This document shows, in pieces, positions 35,625 through 44,925 of a stretch of DNA of 64,000 nucleotides. Every line of letters starts with the position of its first letter. Position 1 is the stretch's first letter. Under the pieces are notes generated by a model, which worked only from the letters and a program-made list of their open reading frames with translations, did not search any database and was not told where the DNA came from. The stretch is from Piscicola geometra (taxonomy: Eukaryota; Annelida; Clitellata; Hirudinida; Piscicolidae), in NCBI GenBank assembly GCA_943735955.1, contig CALSEQ010000015.1, positions 324,501-388,500 on the forward strand, written 5' to 3'. A program made the translations under genes and the position numbers.

Positions 35625-38600
35625 TTGCATATTTACGTATATTGCATATTTACATATATTGCATATTTACATATATTGCATATTTACATATATTGCATAT
35701 TTTCATATATTGCATATTTACATCTATTGAATATTTACATTTATTGCATATTTACATATATTGCATATTTTCATATATTGCATATTTACATATATTGCAT
35801 ATTTACATATATTGCATATTTACATATATTGCATCTTTACATATATTGCATATTTACATATATTGCATATTTACATATATTGCATATTTACATATCTTGC
35901 ATATTTACATATCTTGCATATTTACATATATTGCATATTTACATATATTGCATATTTACATATTTTGCATATTTACATATAGTGCATATTCTCATATATT
36001 GCATATTTACATATATTGCATATTTACATATATTGCATATTTACATATATTGCAATTAACATATATTGCATATTTACACATATTGCATATTTACATATAT
36101 TGCATATTAACATATATTGCATATTTACATATCTTGCATATTTACGTATCTTGCATATTTACATATATTGCATATTTACATATATTGCATAATTACATAT
36201 ATTGCATGTTTACGTGTATTGCATATTTACATATATTGCATATTTACATGTATTGCATATTTACATTTATTGCATATTTATATATATTGCATATTTACAT
36301 ATATTGCATATTTACATATATTGCATATTTACATATATTGCATATTTACATATATTGCATATTTACATATATTGCATATTTACATATATTGCCTATTTAC
36401 ATATATTGCATATTTACATATGTTGCATATTTACATAAATTGCATATTTTCATATATTGCATATTTACATCTATTGCATATATACTTATATTGCATATTT
36501 ACATATATTGCATATTTTCATATATTGCATATTTACATATATTGCATATTTACATATATTGCATATTTACATATCTTGCATATTTACATATCTTGCATAT
36601 TTACATATATTGCATATTTACATATATTGCATAATTACATATATTGCATATTTACATATATTGCATATTTACATATATTGCATATTTACATATCTTGCAT
36701 ATTTACATATCTTGCATATTTACATATATTGCATATTTACATATATTGCATAATTACATATATTGCATATTTACGTATATTGCATATTTACATATATTGC
36801 ATATTTACATATATTGCATATTTACATATATTGCATATTTTCATATATTGCATATTTACATCTATTGAATATTTACATATATTGCATATTTACATATATT
36901 GCATATTTTCATATATTGCATATTTACATATATTGCATATTTACATATATTGCATATTTACATATATTGCATCTTTACATATATTGCATATTTACATATA
37001 TTGCATATTTACATATATTGCATATTTACATATCTTGCATTATTACATATCTTGCATATTTACATATATTGCATATTTACATATATTGCATATTTACATA
37101 TTTTGCATATTTACATATAGTGCATATTTTCATATATTGCATATTTACATATATTGCATATTTACATATATTGCATATTTACATATATTGCAATTAACAT
37201 ATATTGCATATTTACACATATTGCATATTTACATATATTGCATATTAACATATATTGCATATTTACATATCTTGCATATTTACGTATCTTGCATATTTAC
37301 ATATATTGCATATTTACATATATTGCATAATTACATATATTGCATTTTTACGTGTATTGCATATTTACATATATTGCATATTTACATGTATTGCATATTT
37401 ACATTTATTGCATATTTATATATATTGCATATTTACATATATTGCATATTTACATATATTGCATATTTACATATATTGCATATTTACATATATTGCATAT
37501 TTACATATATTGCATATTTACATATATTGCCTATTTACATATATTGCATATTTACATATGTTGCATATTTACATAAATTGCATATTTTCATATATTGCAT
37601 ATTTACATCTATTGCATATATACTTATATTGCATATTTACATATATTGCATATTTTCATATATTGCATATTTACATATATTGCATATTTACATATATTGC
37701 ATCTTTACATATATTGCATATTTACATATATTGCATATTTACATATATTGCATATTTACATATATTGCATATTTACATATCTTGCATATTTACATATCTT
37801 GCATATTTACATATATTGCATATTTACATATATTGCATATTTACATATATTGCATATTTACATATATTGCATATATTCATATATTGCATATTTACATATA
37901 TTGCATATTTACATATATTGCATATTTACATATATTGCATATTAACATATATTGCATATTTACACATATTGCATATTTACATATATTGCATATTTATATA
38001 TATTGCATATTTACATATATTGCATATTTAGATATATTGCATATTTACATATATTGCATGTTTACATATATTGCATATTTACATATATTGCATATTTACA
38101 TATATTGCATATTTACATATATTGCATATTTACATATATTGCATATTTACATATCTTGCATATTTACGTATCTTGCATATTTACATATATTGCATATTTA
38201 CATATATTGCATAATTACATATATTGCATTTTTACGTGTATTGCATATTTACATATATTGCATATTTACATGTATTGCATATTTACATTTATTGCATATT
38301 TATATATATTGCATATTTACATATATTGCATATTTACATATATTGCATATTTACATATATTGCATATTTACATATATTGCATATTTACATATATTGCATA
38401 TTTACATATATTGCCTATTTACATATATTGCATATTTACATATGTTGCATATTTACATAAATTGCATATTTTCATATATTGCATATTTACATCTATTGCA
38501 TATATACTTATATTGCATATTTACATATATTGCATATTTTCATATATTGCATATTTACATATATTGCATATTTACATATATTGCATCTTTACATATATTG

Positions 38601-38998
38601 CATATTTACATATATTGCATATTTACATATATTGCATATTTACATATATTGCATATTTACATATCTTGCATATTTACATATCTTGCATATTTACATATAT
38701 TGCATATTTACATATATTGCATATTTACATATATTGCATATTTACATATATTGCATATATTCATATATTGCATATTTACATATATTGCATATTTACATAT
38801 ATTGCATATTTACATATATTGCATATTAACATATATTGCATATTTACACATATTGCATATTTACATATATTGCATATTTATATATATTGCATATTTACAT
38901 ATATTGCATATTTAGATATATTGCATATTTACATATATTGCATGTTTACATATATTGCATATTTACATATATTGCATATTTACATATATTGCATATAT
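35625..38998 (+). repeat. Higher-order duplications, offsets 1,138 and 884 bp
   Basis: About 35,625-36,500 recurs at 36,763-37,640 (offset 1,138), and about 37,255-38,110 at 38,139-38,998 (offset 884, exactly 52 x 17). Shared markers are GCAATTAAC (a one-base-short monomer near 36,053 and 37,192), TACGTGTATTGC, CATATATACTTAT and TTTATATATATTGC. The lack of stop-creating variants here leaves one forward frame open for 932 codons (36,117-38,915). Confidence 0.88.
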
Positions 38999-39159
38999 AC
39001 ATATATTGCATATTTACATATATTGCATATTTACATATATTGCATATTTACATATATTGCATATTCACATATATTGCGTATTTACATATATTGCATATTT
39101 ACATATATTGCATATTTACATATATTGCGTATTTACATATATTGCATATTTACATATAT

Positions 39160-40850
39160 TGCTTTTTACATAAATTGCATATTCACATATATTGCATATT
39201 TACATATTCTGCATATTTACATATATTGCATATTTACATATATTGCATATTTACATATATTGCATATTTACATATATTGCATATTTACATATATTGCATA
39301 TTTACATATATTGCATATTTTCATATATTGCATATTTACATATATTGCATATTTACATATATTGCATTTTTACATATATTGCATATTTACATATATTGCA
39401 TATTTACATATATTGCATATTTACATATATTGCATATTAACATATATTGCATATTTACACATATTGCATATTTACATATATTGCATATTTATATATATTG
39501 CATATTTACATATATTGCATATTTAGATATATTGCATATTTACATATATTGCATGTTTACATATATTGCATATTCACATATATTGCATATTTACATATAT
39601 TGCATATTTACATATATTGCATATTTACATATATTGCATATTTACATATATTGCATATTTACATATATTGCATATTTACATATATTGCGTATTTACATAT
39701 ATTGCATATTTACATATATTGCATATTTACATATATTGCGTAGTTACATATATTGCATATTTACATATATTGCTTTTTACATAAATTGCATATTCACATA
39801 TATTGCATATTTACATATATTGCATATTTACATATATTGCATATTTACATATATTGCATATTTACATATATTGCATATTTACATATATTGCATATTTACA
39901 TATATTGCATATTTACATATATTGCATATTTACATATATTGCATATTTACATATATTGCATATTTACATATATTGCATATTCACATATATTGCGTATTTA
40001 CATATATTGCATATTTACATATATTGCATATTTACATATATTGCGTATTTACATATATTGCATATTTACATATATTGCTTTTTACATAAATTGCATATTC
40101 ACATATATTGCATATTTACATATTCTGCATATTTACATATATTGCATATTTACATATATTGCATATTTACATATATTGCATATTTACATATATTGCATAT
40201 TTACATATATTGCATATTTACATATATTGCATATTTTCATATATTGCATATTTACATATATTGCATATTTACATATATTGCATTTTTACATATATTGCAT
40301 ATTTACATATATTGCATATTTACATATATTGCATATTTACATATATTGCATATTAACATATATTGCATATTTACACATATTGCATATTTACATATATTGC
40401 ATATTTATATATATTGCATATTTACATATATTGCATATTTAGATATATTGCATATTTACATATATTGCATGTTTACATATATTGCATATTCACATATATT
40501 GCATATTTACATATATTGCATATTTACATATATTGCATATTTACATATATTGCATATTTACATATATTGCATATTTACATATATTGCATATTTACATATA
40601 TTGCGTATTTACATATATTGCATATTTACATATATTGCATATTTACATATATTGCGTAGTTACATATATTGCATATTTACATATATTGCTTTTTACATAA
40701 ATTGCATATTCACATATATTGCATATTTACATATATTGCATATTTACATATATTGCATATTTACATATATTGCATATTTACATATATTGCATATTTACAT
40801 ATATTGCATATTTACATATATTGCATATTTACATATATTGCATATTTTCA
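39160..40850 (+). repeat. Tandem 916-bp higher-order repeat next to the LINE
   Basis: The TATTCT variant at 39,205 recurs at 40,121. The one-base-short TTGCTTTTTACATAAATTGC monomer recurs with the same step (ending near 39,784 and 40,700). 916 bp is 54 monomers with two bases missing. The LINE lies just beyond the second copy. Confidence 0.88.
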
Positions 40851-41019
40851 TATATTGCATATTTACATATATTGCATATTTACATATATTGCATTTTTAC
40901 ATATATTGCATATTTACATATATTGCATATTTACATATATTGCATATTTACATATATTGCATATTTACATATTTTGCATATTTACATATATTGCATATTT
41001 ACATATATTGCATATTTAC

Positions 41020-41029
41020 TTTTTTTTTT
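41020..41029 (+). other. T10 run at the 5' LINE junction
   Basis: Ten consecutive T residues sit between the last satellite base (C at 41,019, inside TTGCATATTTAC) and the leader beginning CAACTTAACTG. They match neither the satellite nor an obvious LINE motif. They may be the true 5' end of the element or untemplated bases added when the 5' junction was sealed; one copy cannot separate these. Confidence 0.7.
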
Positions 41030-41116
41030 CAACTTAACTGACCTACCTGTGTTTATTATAATTAATTATTATAATAGATATAGTTTATTATAATTAATTA
41101 TTTTATAGTGCTTATT
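41030..41116 (+). promoter_or_regulatory. LINE 5' leader (putative 5' UTR)
   Basis: About 87 bp of AT-rich DNA between the T10 run and the ORF1 ATG. It has no upstream ATG, so the ORF1 start at 41,117 is the first ATG of the element. An in-frame TAG at 41,081 closes the ORF1 frame upstream. Internal promoters usually lie in LINE leaders, but this one is short and nothing in it can be named as a promoter element. Confidence 0.55.
41051..41102 (+). repeat. 20-bp direct duplication in the LINE leader
   Basis: The 20-mer GTTTATTATAATTAATTATT occurs identically at 41,051-41,070 and 41,083-41,102, 32 bp apart, with ATAATAGATATA between the copies. Its core AATTAATT is palindromic. It may be a slippage duplication or a remnant of tandem 5' promoter monomers; which is unknown. 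Confidence 0.9.
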
Positions 41117-42025
41117 ATGTCGAAGTGCTACAGGTGCAACAAGGGAGCCAAAGATGGCTTGATGTGTTGCATGTGTAATACAATTATGCATGGCAAATGT
41201 ATTGGTTTGTCAGATGATTTTATTCATTCTTTGAGTTCAATCAGGAACCTAAAGGTCTTTTGTGATGAGTGTTTACGCAACGCAGAAAGTTTAAAATCGT
41301 CAGTAAAAATTGATGACCTATCGGCTGATGTAAAAAAGTTGATAGATTTAAATGCATCAACGGCGAAGGAAATAAATGATTTGAAAAAACTTGTAGGTGA
41401 ATATGGCAAGGGAATTGATGAAATTACTTCTGCTGATAAGTTGATTGAAGGATCAGTTGAGAAATTAAAAAAAGAAATGAGTGTCTCTTGGGCCTCGATT
41501 GTTGGCAGTGAGATTAAAAAGAGTGTTGATGGAGTCAATGTTGAACTCAAATCAATGAAGAAAGCCATAGATGCCTCAAGCGAAACAAAGGCTAGAGAGA
41601 ACAATATCATTTTGTTTAATTTAAATGAGAGCAATGTCAAAGGTCATGATAGAGATGCTATCATTGACCTGTTTAAAAAGATAACTGATGATACCATTAA
41701 AAATGATGATGTTTCGACAGTCACCAGGCAGGGTAGACTTGATGAGGGCTCTGACAAGATCAGACCCATTGTTATTAGATTTAAGTCCCAAGCTTCCAAA
41801 ACAATGGTTCTCAAAAATTCTCACAGAATTAAAACACTGCCAGGTGAGGTTGCTAAAGTAAAAATTTTTCATGATTTAACTCGTGAACAGAGAAATGAGT
41901 TCAATAAACTGGTGGATGAGGCAAAAGAGGTAGTAAAAAATGGTGATGGTAGTTTTTTTACCCGGGTAATAGGTCCTGTAGGGAGATGGAAAATAGTAAA
42001 AATTTTGAAAAAATCAAATTTGTAA
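41117..42025 (+). CDS. LINE ORF1 protein: PHD finger, coiled coil and RRM-like nucleic-acid-binding domain
   Basis: 302-residue protein, the presumed RNA-binding/chaperone partner of ORF2 in the retrotransposition particle. Residues 4-52 form a clear PHD-type zinc finger with C4-x2-C7, C17-x2-C20, H25-x2-C28 and C49-x2-C52 spacing (Cys4-His-Cys3). PHD fingers often read histone H3 tails, so a role in chromatin contact is plausible but inferred. Residues about 60-158 are charged and helical with heptad-like spacing, suggesting a coiled coil for oligomerisation. Residues about 160-295 resemble the RRM-like/C-terminal domain of LINE ORF1 proteins (RENNIILFNL near 160, RPIVIRF near 216, HDLTREQR near 252). 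The ATG at 41,117 is the first in the element and has A at -3. An in-frame GTG nine bases upstream was not used because animal mRNAs start at ATG. The 3' end overlaps ORF2 by 40 bp in another frame. No frameshift or internal stop. Confidence 0.92.
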   Translation: MSKCYRCNKGAKDGLMCCMCNTIMHGKCIGLSDDFIHSLSSIRNLKVFCDECLRNAESLKSSVKIDDLSADVKKLIDLNASTAKEINDLKKLVGEYGKGIDEITSADKLIEGSVEKLKKEMSVSWASIVGSEIKKSVDGVNVELKSMKKAIDASSETKARENNIILFNLNESNVKGHDRDAIIDLFKKITDDTIKNDDVSTVTRQGRLDEGSDKIRPIVIRFKSQASKTMVLKNSHRIKTLPGEVAKVKIFHDLTREQRNEFNKLVDEAKEVVKNGDGSFFTRVIGPVGRWKIVKILKKSNL

Positions 42026-44856
42026 ATTTTGGACTTTTGAATATAAGATCTATTGTTTTTAAATATAATGAGGTTTATGAATTGATACATGAGGGGTTGG
42101 ATATTTTTGTGTTGACGGAAACATGGCATGGATCACATGATGAAATTTCAGTACGGAAGGCAATGCCTCCTGGTTATAATTTTGTTGATTTTTTAAGACC
42201 ACTTGATCCATTTCATGGTGGTTTAATTATTTATTATAAGTCTGTTTTCAAGTGTAAACGATTGGATTTACCTAAAATATCCACTTTTGAGGCTGTTGCT
42301 TTGAAACTTTTTTGTTATAAATGTGATTTTATTGTATTAGCTATTTATAGGCCTGGATCAGCACCAGTCTCTCCTTTATTTTTTACGGAACTCACTTTGG
42401 TTTTGGAAAATGTTTCAATTTTAGCGTCTCATCTTGTTTTAGCTGGCGATTTTAATGTTAGGGTTGATAGACCTGATCATCCGAATGCTGTCATGCTACA
42501 TGATGTTTTTGAAAATTTCCATTTAATTAATAGAGTAAATGAGCCCACTCATAATTTGGGTGGTGTACTGGATCTGATTGTGACTTCTTGTGAGCTGCCT
42601 GTTTCCGATATTAAAGTTTTTCCAAGTGGGATTTTTTCTGACCATGGTTTTATTAAGGTACGTCTGCCATTTGAAGTAAAACCTCCAAGGATTGCAAAAA
42701 AGCTTGTTCGATCTTGGAAACGTATGAAAGAGGATTTATTTGTCTCTTTAGTACTTGATTCTCCTATAAGTAAGCCATGTTCAAACAATGATGTTGATGA
42801 GCTGCTTGAACTTTTTAACAAAGAAATGAAAAGAATTGTAGATATAGTTGCGCCTCTTCATATGGCCAAGTGTAGACGAGAGCCAATGGCTCCATGGTTT
42901 GATGGAGAATGCAGGCAGGCAAAAAGAGATTGTCGCAAAAAAGAAAGAAAATACAGGAAAACTTTGCAAATTGTTGATAAAAACAATTTTATCACTGCCT
43001 GTAGATCGAAAAATTGCCTTCTTGTAGGAAAAAGAAACTTATACTGGAAAAATCTTGTAGATGAAAATAGAATGAAACCAAAGCAACTTTGGAATATTAT
43101 CAATAAACTGTTGTGTGATGAGTCGGATTTTGCTGATGCTGAGACTGATTTTTCTGCAAACACGTTTTTACATTTCTTTAGCAATAAGGTAGAAAGAGTA
43201 AGACAAGACACAGAAAATAGTGATGTAAATGACAATTTGATGTTTTCTGATTCTGAGATTCCGGAGAATTATAAATTGTCAAGTTTTTCTATCTTAAGTG
43301 AAGACTATGTAATAAAAGTTGTTTTAGATTCGCCAAATAAAACATGTTCATTGGATTGTTTACCAACATTTGTTTTCAAAAAATATATTAACTTGTTTTC
43401 AAAATTTTTAACAAGTTTTATTAATCTTAGTCTAAATTTGGGTAAATTTCCTAATTTATGTAAACATGCGCTAGTTGTTCCACTATTGAAAAAAGATGGC
43501 TCAGACATAAATAGTATAAATAATTATAGACCGGTTTCAAATCTTTCTTTTATTTCAAAGTTAATTGAACGCATTGTAGCTAAAGAACTGTTAGAGTATT
43601 TGACCTTCAATAGTCTATTGCCTGTGTACCAATCAGGGTACAGGCAGTTTCATTCCACTGAGACTGCTTTGTTACAAGTACTTTCTAGCTTATATGCAGC
43701 TATGGATAAAAATGAGACATCAATATTGGCATTTTTGGACATGAGTGCAGCGTTTGACTGTGTTGATCATAGTATTCTATTGGAGCGACTTAGTCGCAGT
43801 TTTGGAATAACTGGGGTTGTTTATTCATGGTTCGAATCATATTTATTTAATCGTTCACAACAAGTTTCTTATAAAAGTGAGTTGTCTGAAAATCAGATTA
43901 TCACACATGGTGTACCACAGGGTTCTGTTCTTGGTCCGATTCTTTTTCTTTTGTATACTTCAGATGTTTTTAAAATTATTGAATCTTCTGGATTTTTGGG
44001 TCACTCATATGCTGATGATATACAGTTGATCGTCAGTTGTTCCCCGTTTGAATTTCAGAATTCAATTGATAAGTTAGTAAAATGCTTATCAAATATCGAT
44101 TTATGGATGTCAGCAAATCGATTGAAGTTAAATCAAAGCAAAACCAAAATACTACCGATAGGCACTTGGCAGCAGCTTTCTAGGATTGAGGTCGACCATG
44201 TTGTTATTGATGGCGAAGATATTGAACTATCCTCTCAAGCAACTAATCTGGGTTTTATTTTTGATAAAAAACTTACAATGAATGAACACATTAAGCATTT
44301 GACCGGCACATGTTCTTATCAGCTGCGCAAATTAATGTCAATCAGAAGGTCATTAACTACTGCTACCACACAAGGTCTGGTACATGCGTTCATTCACTCT
44401 CGGTTGGACTACTGCAACAGTCTTTTTTGGGGTTTACCTGAGAGATCGATCGGTATGCTTCAGTCCATTCAGAACCGTGCTGCTAAAGTTGTAGTTGGCG
44501 CATACAAATATGACCACGTCACACCTATTTTTAAGGAACTCCATTGGTTGAGAGTGGATAAGCGAATTATTTTTAAGATATGCATGCTGATGTATAAGTG
44601 CTTAAATGGACGTGCACCAAAATACCTTATGGATAGGTGCACTTTGAAAACCAACACTTTGCAACCCTATCGATTGCGTTCTGATGAGGTGAACTACTTG
44701 GCTGTTCCACCCACACGTTTAAAAATAGGGACAAGACAATTTTCTGTGTCTGGCCCTCTTGTATGGAACAGCTTGCCAAATCAATTGCGGCAGCCGGGCT
44801 TAACGGCTAAGATGTTTAATGATATGCTGAAAACATATTTGTTTTCACTGTCATGA
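41986..44856 (+). CDS. LINE ORF2 polyprotein: APE-like endonuclease and reverse transcriptase
   Basis: 956-residue enzyme for target-primed reverse transcription. The N-terminal endonuclease (about 10-228) has the expected motifs: LNIRS with N19, TETW with E45, YRPG at 121-124, GDFN with D155 and N157, LDLIVTS at 195-201 and SDH at 218-220. The reverse transcriptase (about 480-765) shows NNYRPVSNLS at 512-521, YQSGYRQFHSTETAL at 548-562, LDMSAAFDCVDH with D585, GVPQGSVLGPILFLLY at 642-657, YADD at 675-678 (D677, D678) and NRLKLNQSKTK at 711-721. The C-terminal part (about 790-950; HSRLDYCNSLFWGLP, LQSIQNRAAK, VSGPLVWNSLP) is the extension typical of CR1/L2-group elements. No RNase H domain and no CCHC knuckle are seen. 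All catalytic residues looked for are present and the frame is intact. The length is normal for the group. The ATG at 41,986 has G at -3 and +4, a favourable context, and lies inside the end of ORF1. Confidence 0.95.
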   Translation: MENSKNFEKIKFVNFGLLNIRSIVFKYNEVYELIHEGLDIFVLTETWHGSHDEISVRKAMPPGYNFVDFLRPLDPFHGGLIIYYKSVFKCKRLDLPKISTFEAVALKLFCYKCDFIVLAIYRPGSAPVSPLFFTELTLVLENVSILASHLVLAGDFNVRVDRPDHPNAVMLHDVFENFHLINRVNEPTHNLGGVLDLIVTSCELPVSDIKVFPSGIFSDHGFIKVRLPFEVKPPRIAKKLVRSWKRMKEDLFVSLVLDSPISKPCSNNDVDELLELFNKEMKRIVDIVAPLHMAKCRREPMAPWFDGECRQAKRDCRKKERKYRKTLQIVDKNNFITACRSKNCLLVGKRNLYWKNLVDENRMKPKQLWNIINKLLCDESDFADAETDFSANTFLHFFSNKVERVRQDTENSDVNDNLMFSDSEIPENYKLSSFSILSEDYVIKVVLDSPNKTCSLDCLPTFVFKKYINLFSKFLTSFINLSLNLGKFPNLCKHALVVPLLKKDGSDINSINNYRPVSNLSFISKLIERIVAKELLEYLTFNSLLPVYQSGYRQFHSTETALLQVLSSLYAAMDKNETSILAFLDMSAAFDCVDHSILLERLSRSFGITGVVYSWFESYLFNRSQQVSYKSELSENQIITHGVPQGSVLGPILFLLYTSDVFKIIESSGFLGHSYADDIQLIVSCSPFEFQNSIDKLVKCLSNIDLWMSANRLKLNQSKTKILPIGTWQQLSRIEVDHVVIDGEDIELSSQATNLGFIFDKKLTMNEHIKHLTGTCSYQLRKLMSIRRSLTTATTQGLVHAFIHSRLDYCNSLFWGLPERSIGMLQSIQNRAAKVVVGAYKYDHVTPIFKELHWLRVDKRIIFKICMLMYKCLNGRAPKYLMDRCTLKTNTLQPYRLRSDEVNYLAVPPTRLKIGTRQFSVSGPLVWNSLPNQLRQPGLTAKMFNDMLKTYLFSLS

Positions 44857-44911
44857 AATTAATGTTTAGAGCGCTATTGAGATTTATTAAATGGCGCTAT
44901 ATAAATATTCT
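44857..44911 (+). other. LINE 3' UTR
   Basis: Only 55 bp separate the ORF2 TGA from the GATA tail. The segment contains GAGCGCTATTGAG and GGCGCTATATAAAT, a pair of motifs familiar from the 3' ends of L2-type elements. No AATAAA polyadenylation signal is seen, consistent with elements that end in short tandem repeats rather than poly(A). Confidence 0.8.
44867..44901 (+). other. 3' terminal hairpin of the LINE RNA
   Basis: AGCGC at 44,870-44,874 can pair with GCGCT at 44,894-44,898. After one G/A mismatch the stem extends by two A/T pairs (TA at 44,867-44,868 with TA at 44,900-44,901), leaving a 19-nt loop. In the related eel element UnaL2 a conserved 3' stem-loop is recognised by its reverse transcriptase; the same role here is inference. 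Confidence 0.6.
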
Positions 44912-44924
44912 GATAGATAGATAG
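44912..44924 (+). repeat. GATA microsatellite tail of the LINE
   Basis: GATAGATAGATAG, three and a quarter units, lies directly between the 3' UTR and the satellite. Short tandem tails instead of poly(A) are characteristic of the CR1/L2 group and arise from slippage during first-strand priming. The next base, A44925, could belong to either the tail or the satellite. Confidence 0.85.
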
Positions 44925-44925
44925 A

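Larger units (their letters stand above)
1..41019 (+). repeat. 17-bp AT-rich satellite array, left arm
   Basis: Uninterrupted head-to-tail array of the 17-mer TTGCATATTTACATATA, all in one orientation, with no non-satellite DNA seen. Dividing length by 17 gives roughly 2,400 copies. Most monomers match the consensus exactly and variants usually differ at one position. Recurrent variants include ATCTTGC, TACGTA, ATAATTAC, TTTTCAT, TTCACAT, TTAACAT, TTTAGATA, GCATGTTTAC, GCATCTTTAC, CTATTGAA and TACATGTA. Rare monomers are one base short (TTGCTTATTAC, TTGCTTTTTAC, GCAATTAAC) or one base long (TTTAAAATA near 2,680 and 5,056). The array continues off the left edge and is broken on the right by the LINE. 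The consensus lacks TAA, TAG and TGA in all three forward frames, so long open frames here are not evidence of coding. A centromeric or other heterochromatic location is plausible but is inference only. Confidence 0.99.
41020..44924 (+). mobile_element. Full-coding L2/CR1-like non-LTR retrotransposon (LINE) inserted in the satellite
   Basis: A single 3.9-kb block of complex sequence interrupts the satellite. In order it holds a T10 run, a short AT-rich leader, ORF1 (PHD finger, helical region, RRM-like domain), ORF2 (APE-type endonuclease then reverse transcriptase), a short 3' UTR with a GCGCT-based hairpin and AGCGC...GGCGCTATATAAAT motif, and a GATAGATAGATAG tail. There are no terminal repeats, integrase, RNase H or tyrosine recombinase. 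Both ORFs are open end to end, which suggests a recent and possibly competent copy. The CR1/L2 group is inferred from the ORF2 motifs and from the GCGCTATATAAAT-type 3' end. A neighbouring clade such as Crack or Daphne cannot be excluded without a tree. The leader is short, so some 5' truncation is possible. Confidence 0.95.

Noticed and set aside
36117..38915. 932-codon open frame, and many similar 60-700 codon frames throughout both satellite arms
   Set aside because: They begin at TTG inside the 17-mer, occur in all three frames with the same cyclic peptide, and exist only because the monomer lacks forward stop codons. No gene structure or codon bias is seen.
41108..41116. GTG start nine bases upstream of ORF1 ATG
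   Set aside because: Non-ATG initiation is not expected for an animal LINE ORF1; ATG 41,117 is the first ATG and directly precedes the PHD finger.
43817..44029. 70-codon forward open frame inside ORF2
   Set aside because: Out-of-frame shadow of the reverse transcriptase core that includes GVPQGS and YADD in the main frame.
41224..44657. Reverse-strand open frames inside the LINE (for example 41,224-41,640, 41,869-42,129, 42,858-43,235, 44,469-44,657)
   Set aside because: All lie antisense to ORF1 or ORF2, are short, and show no recognisable domain.
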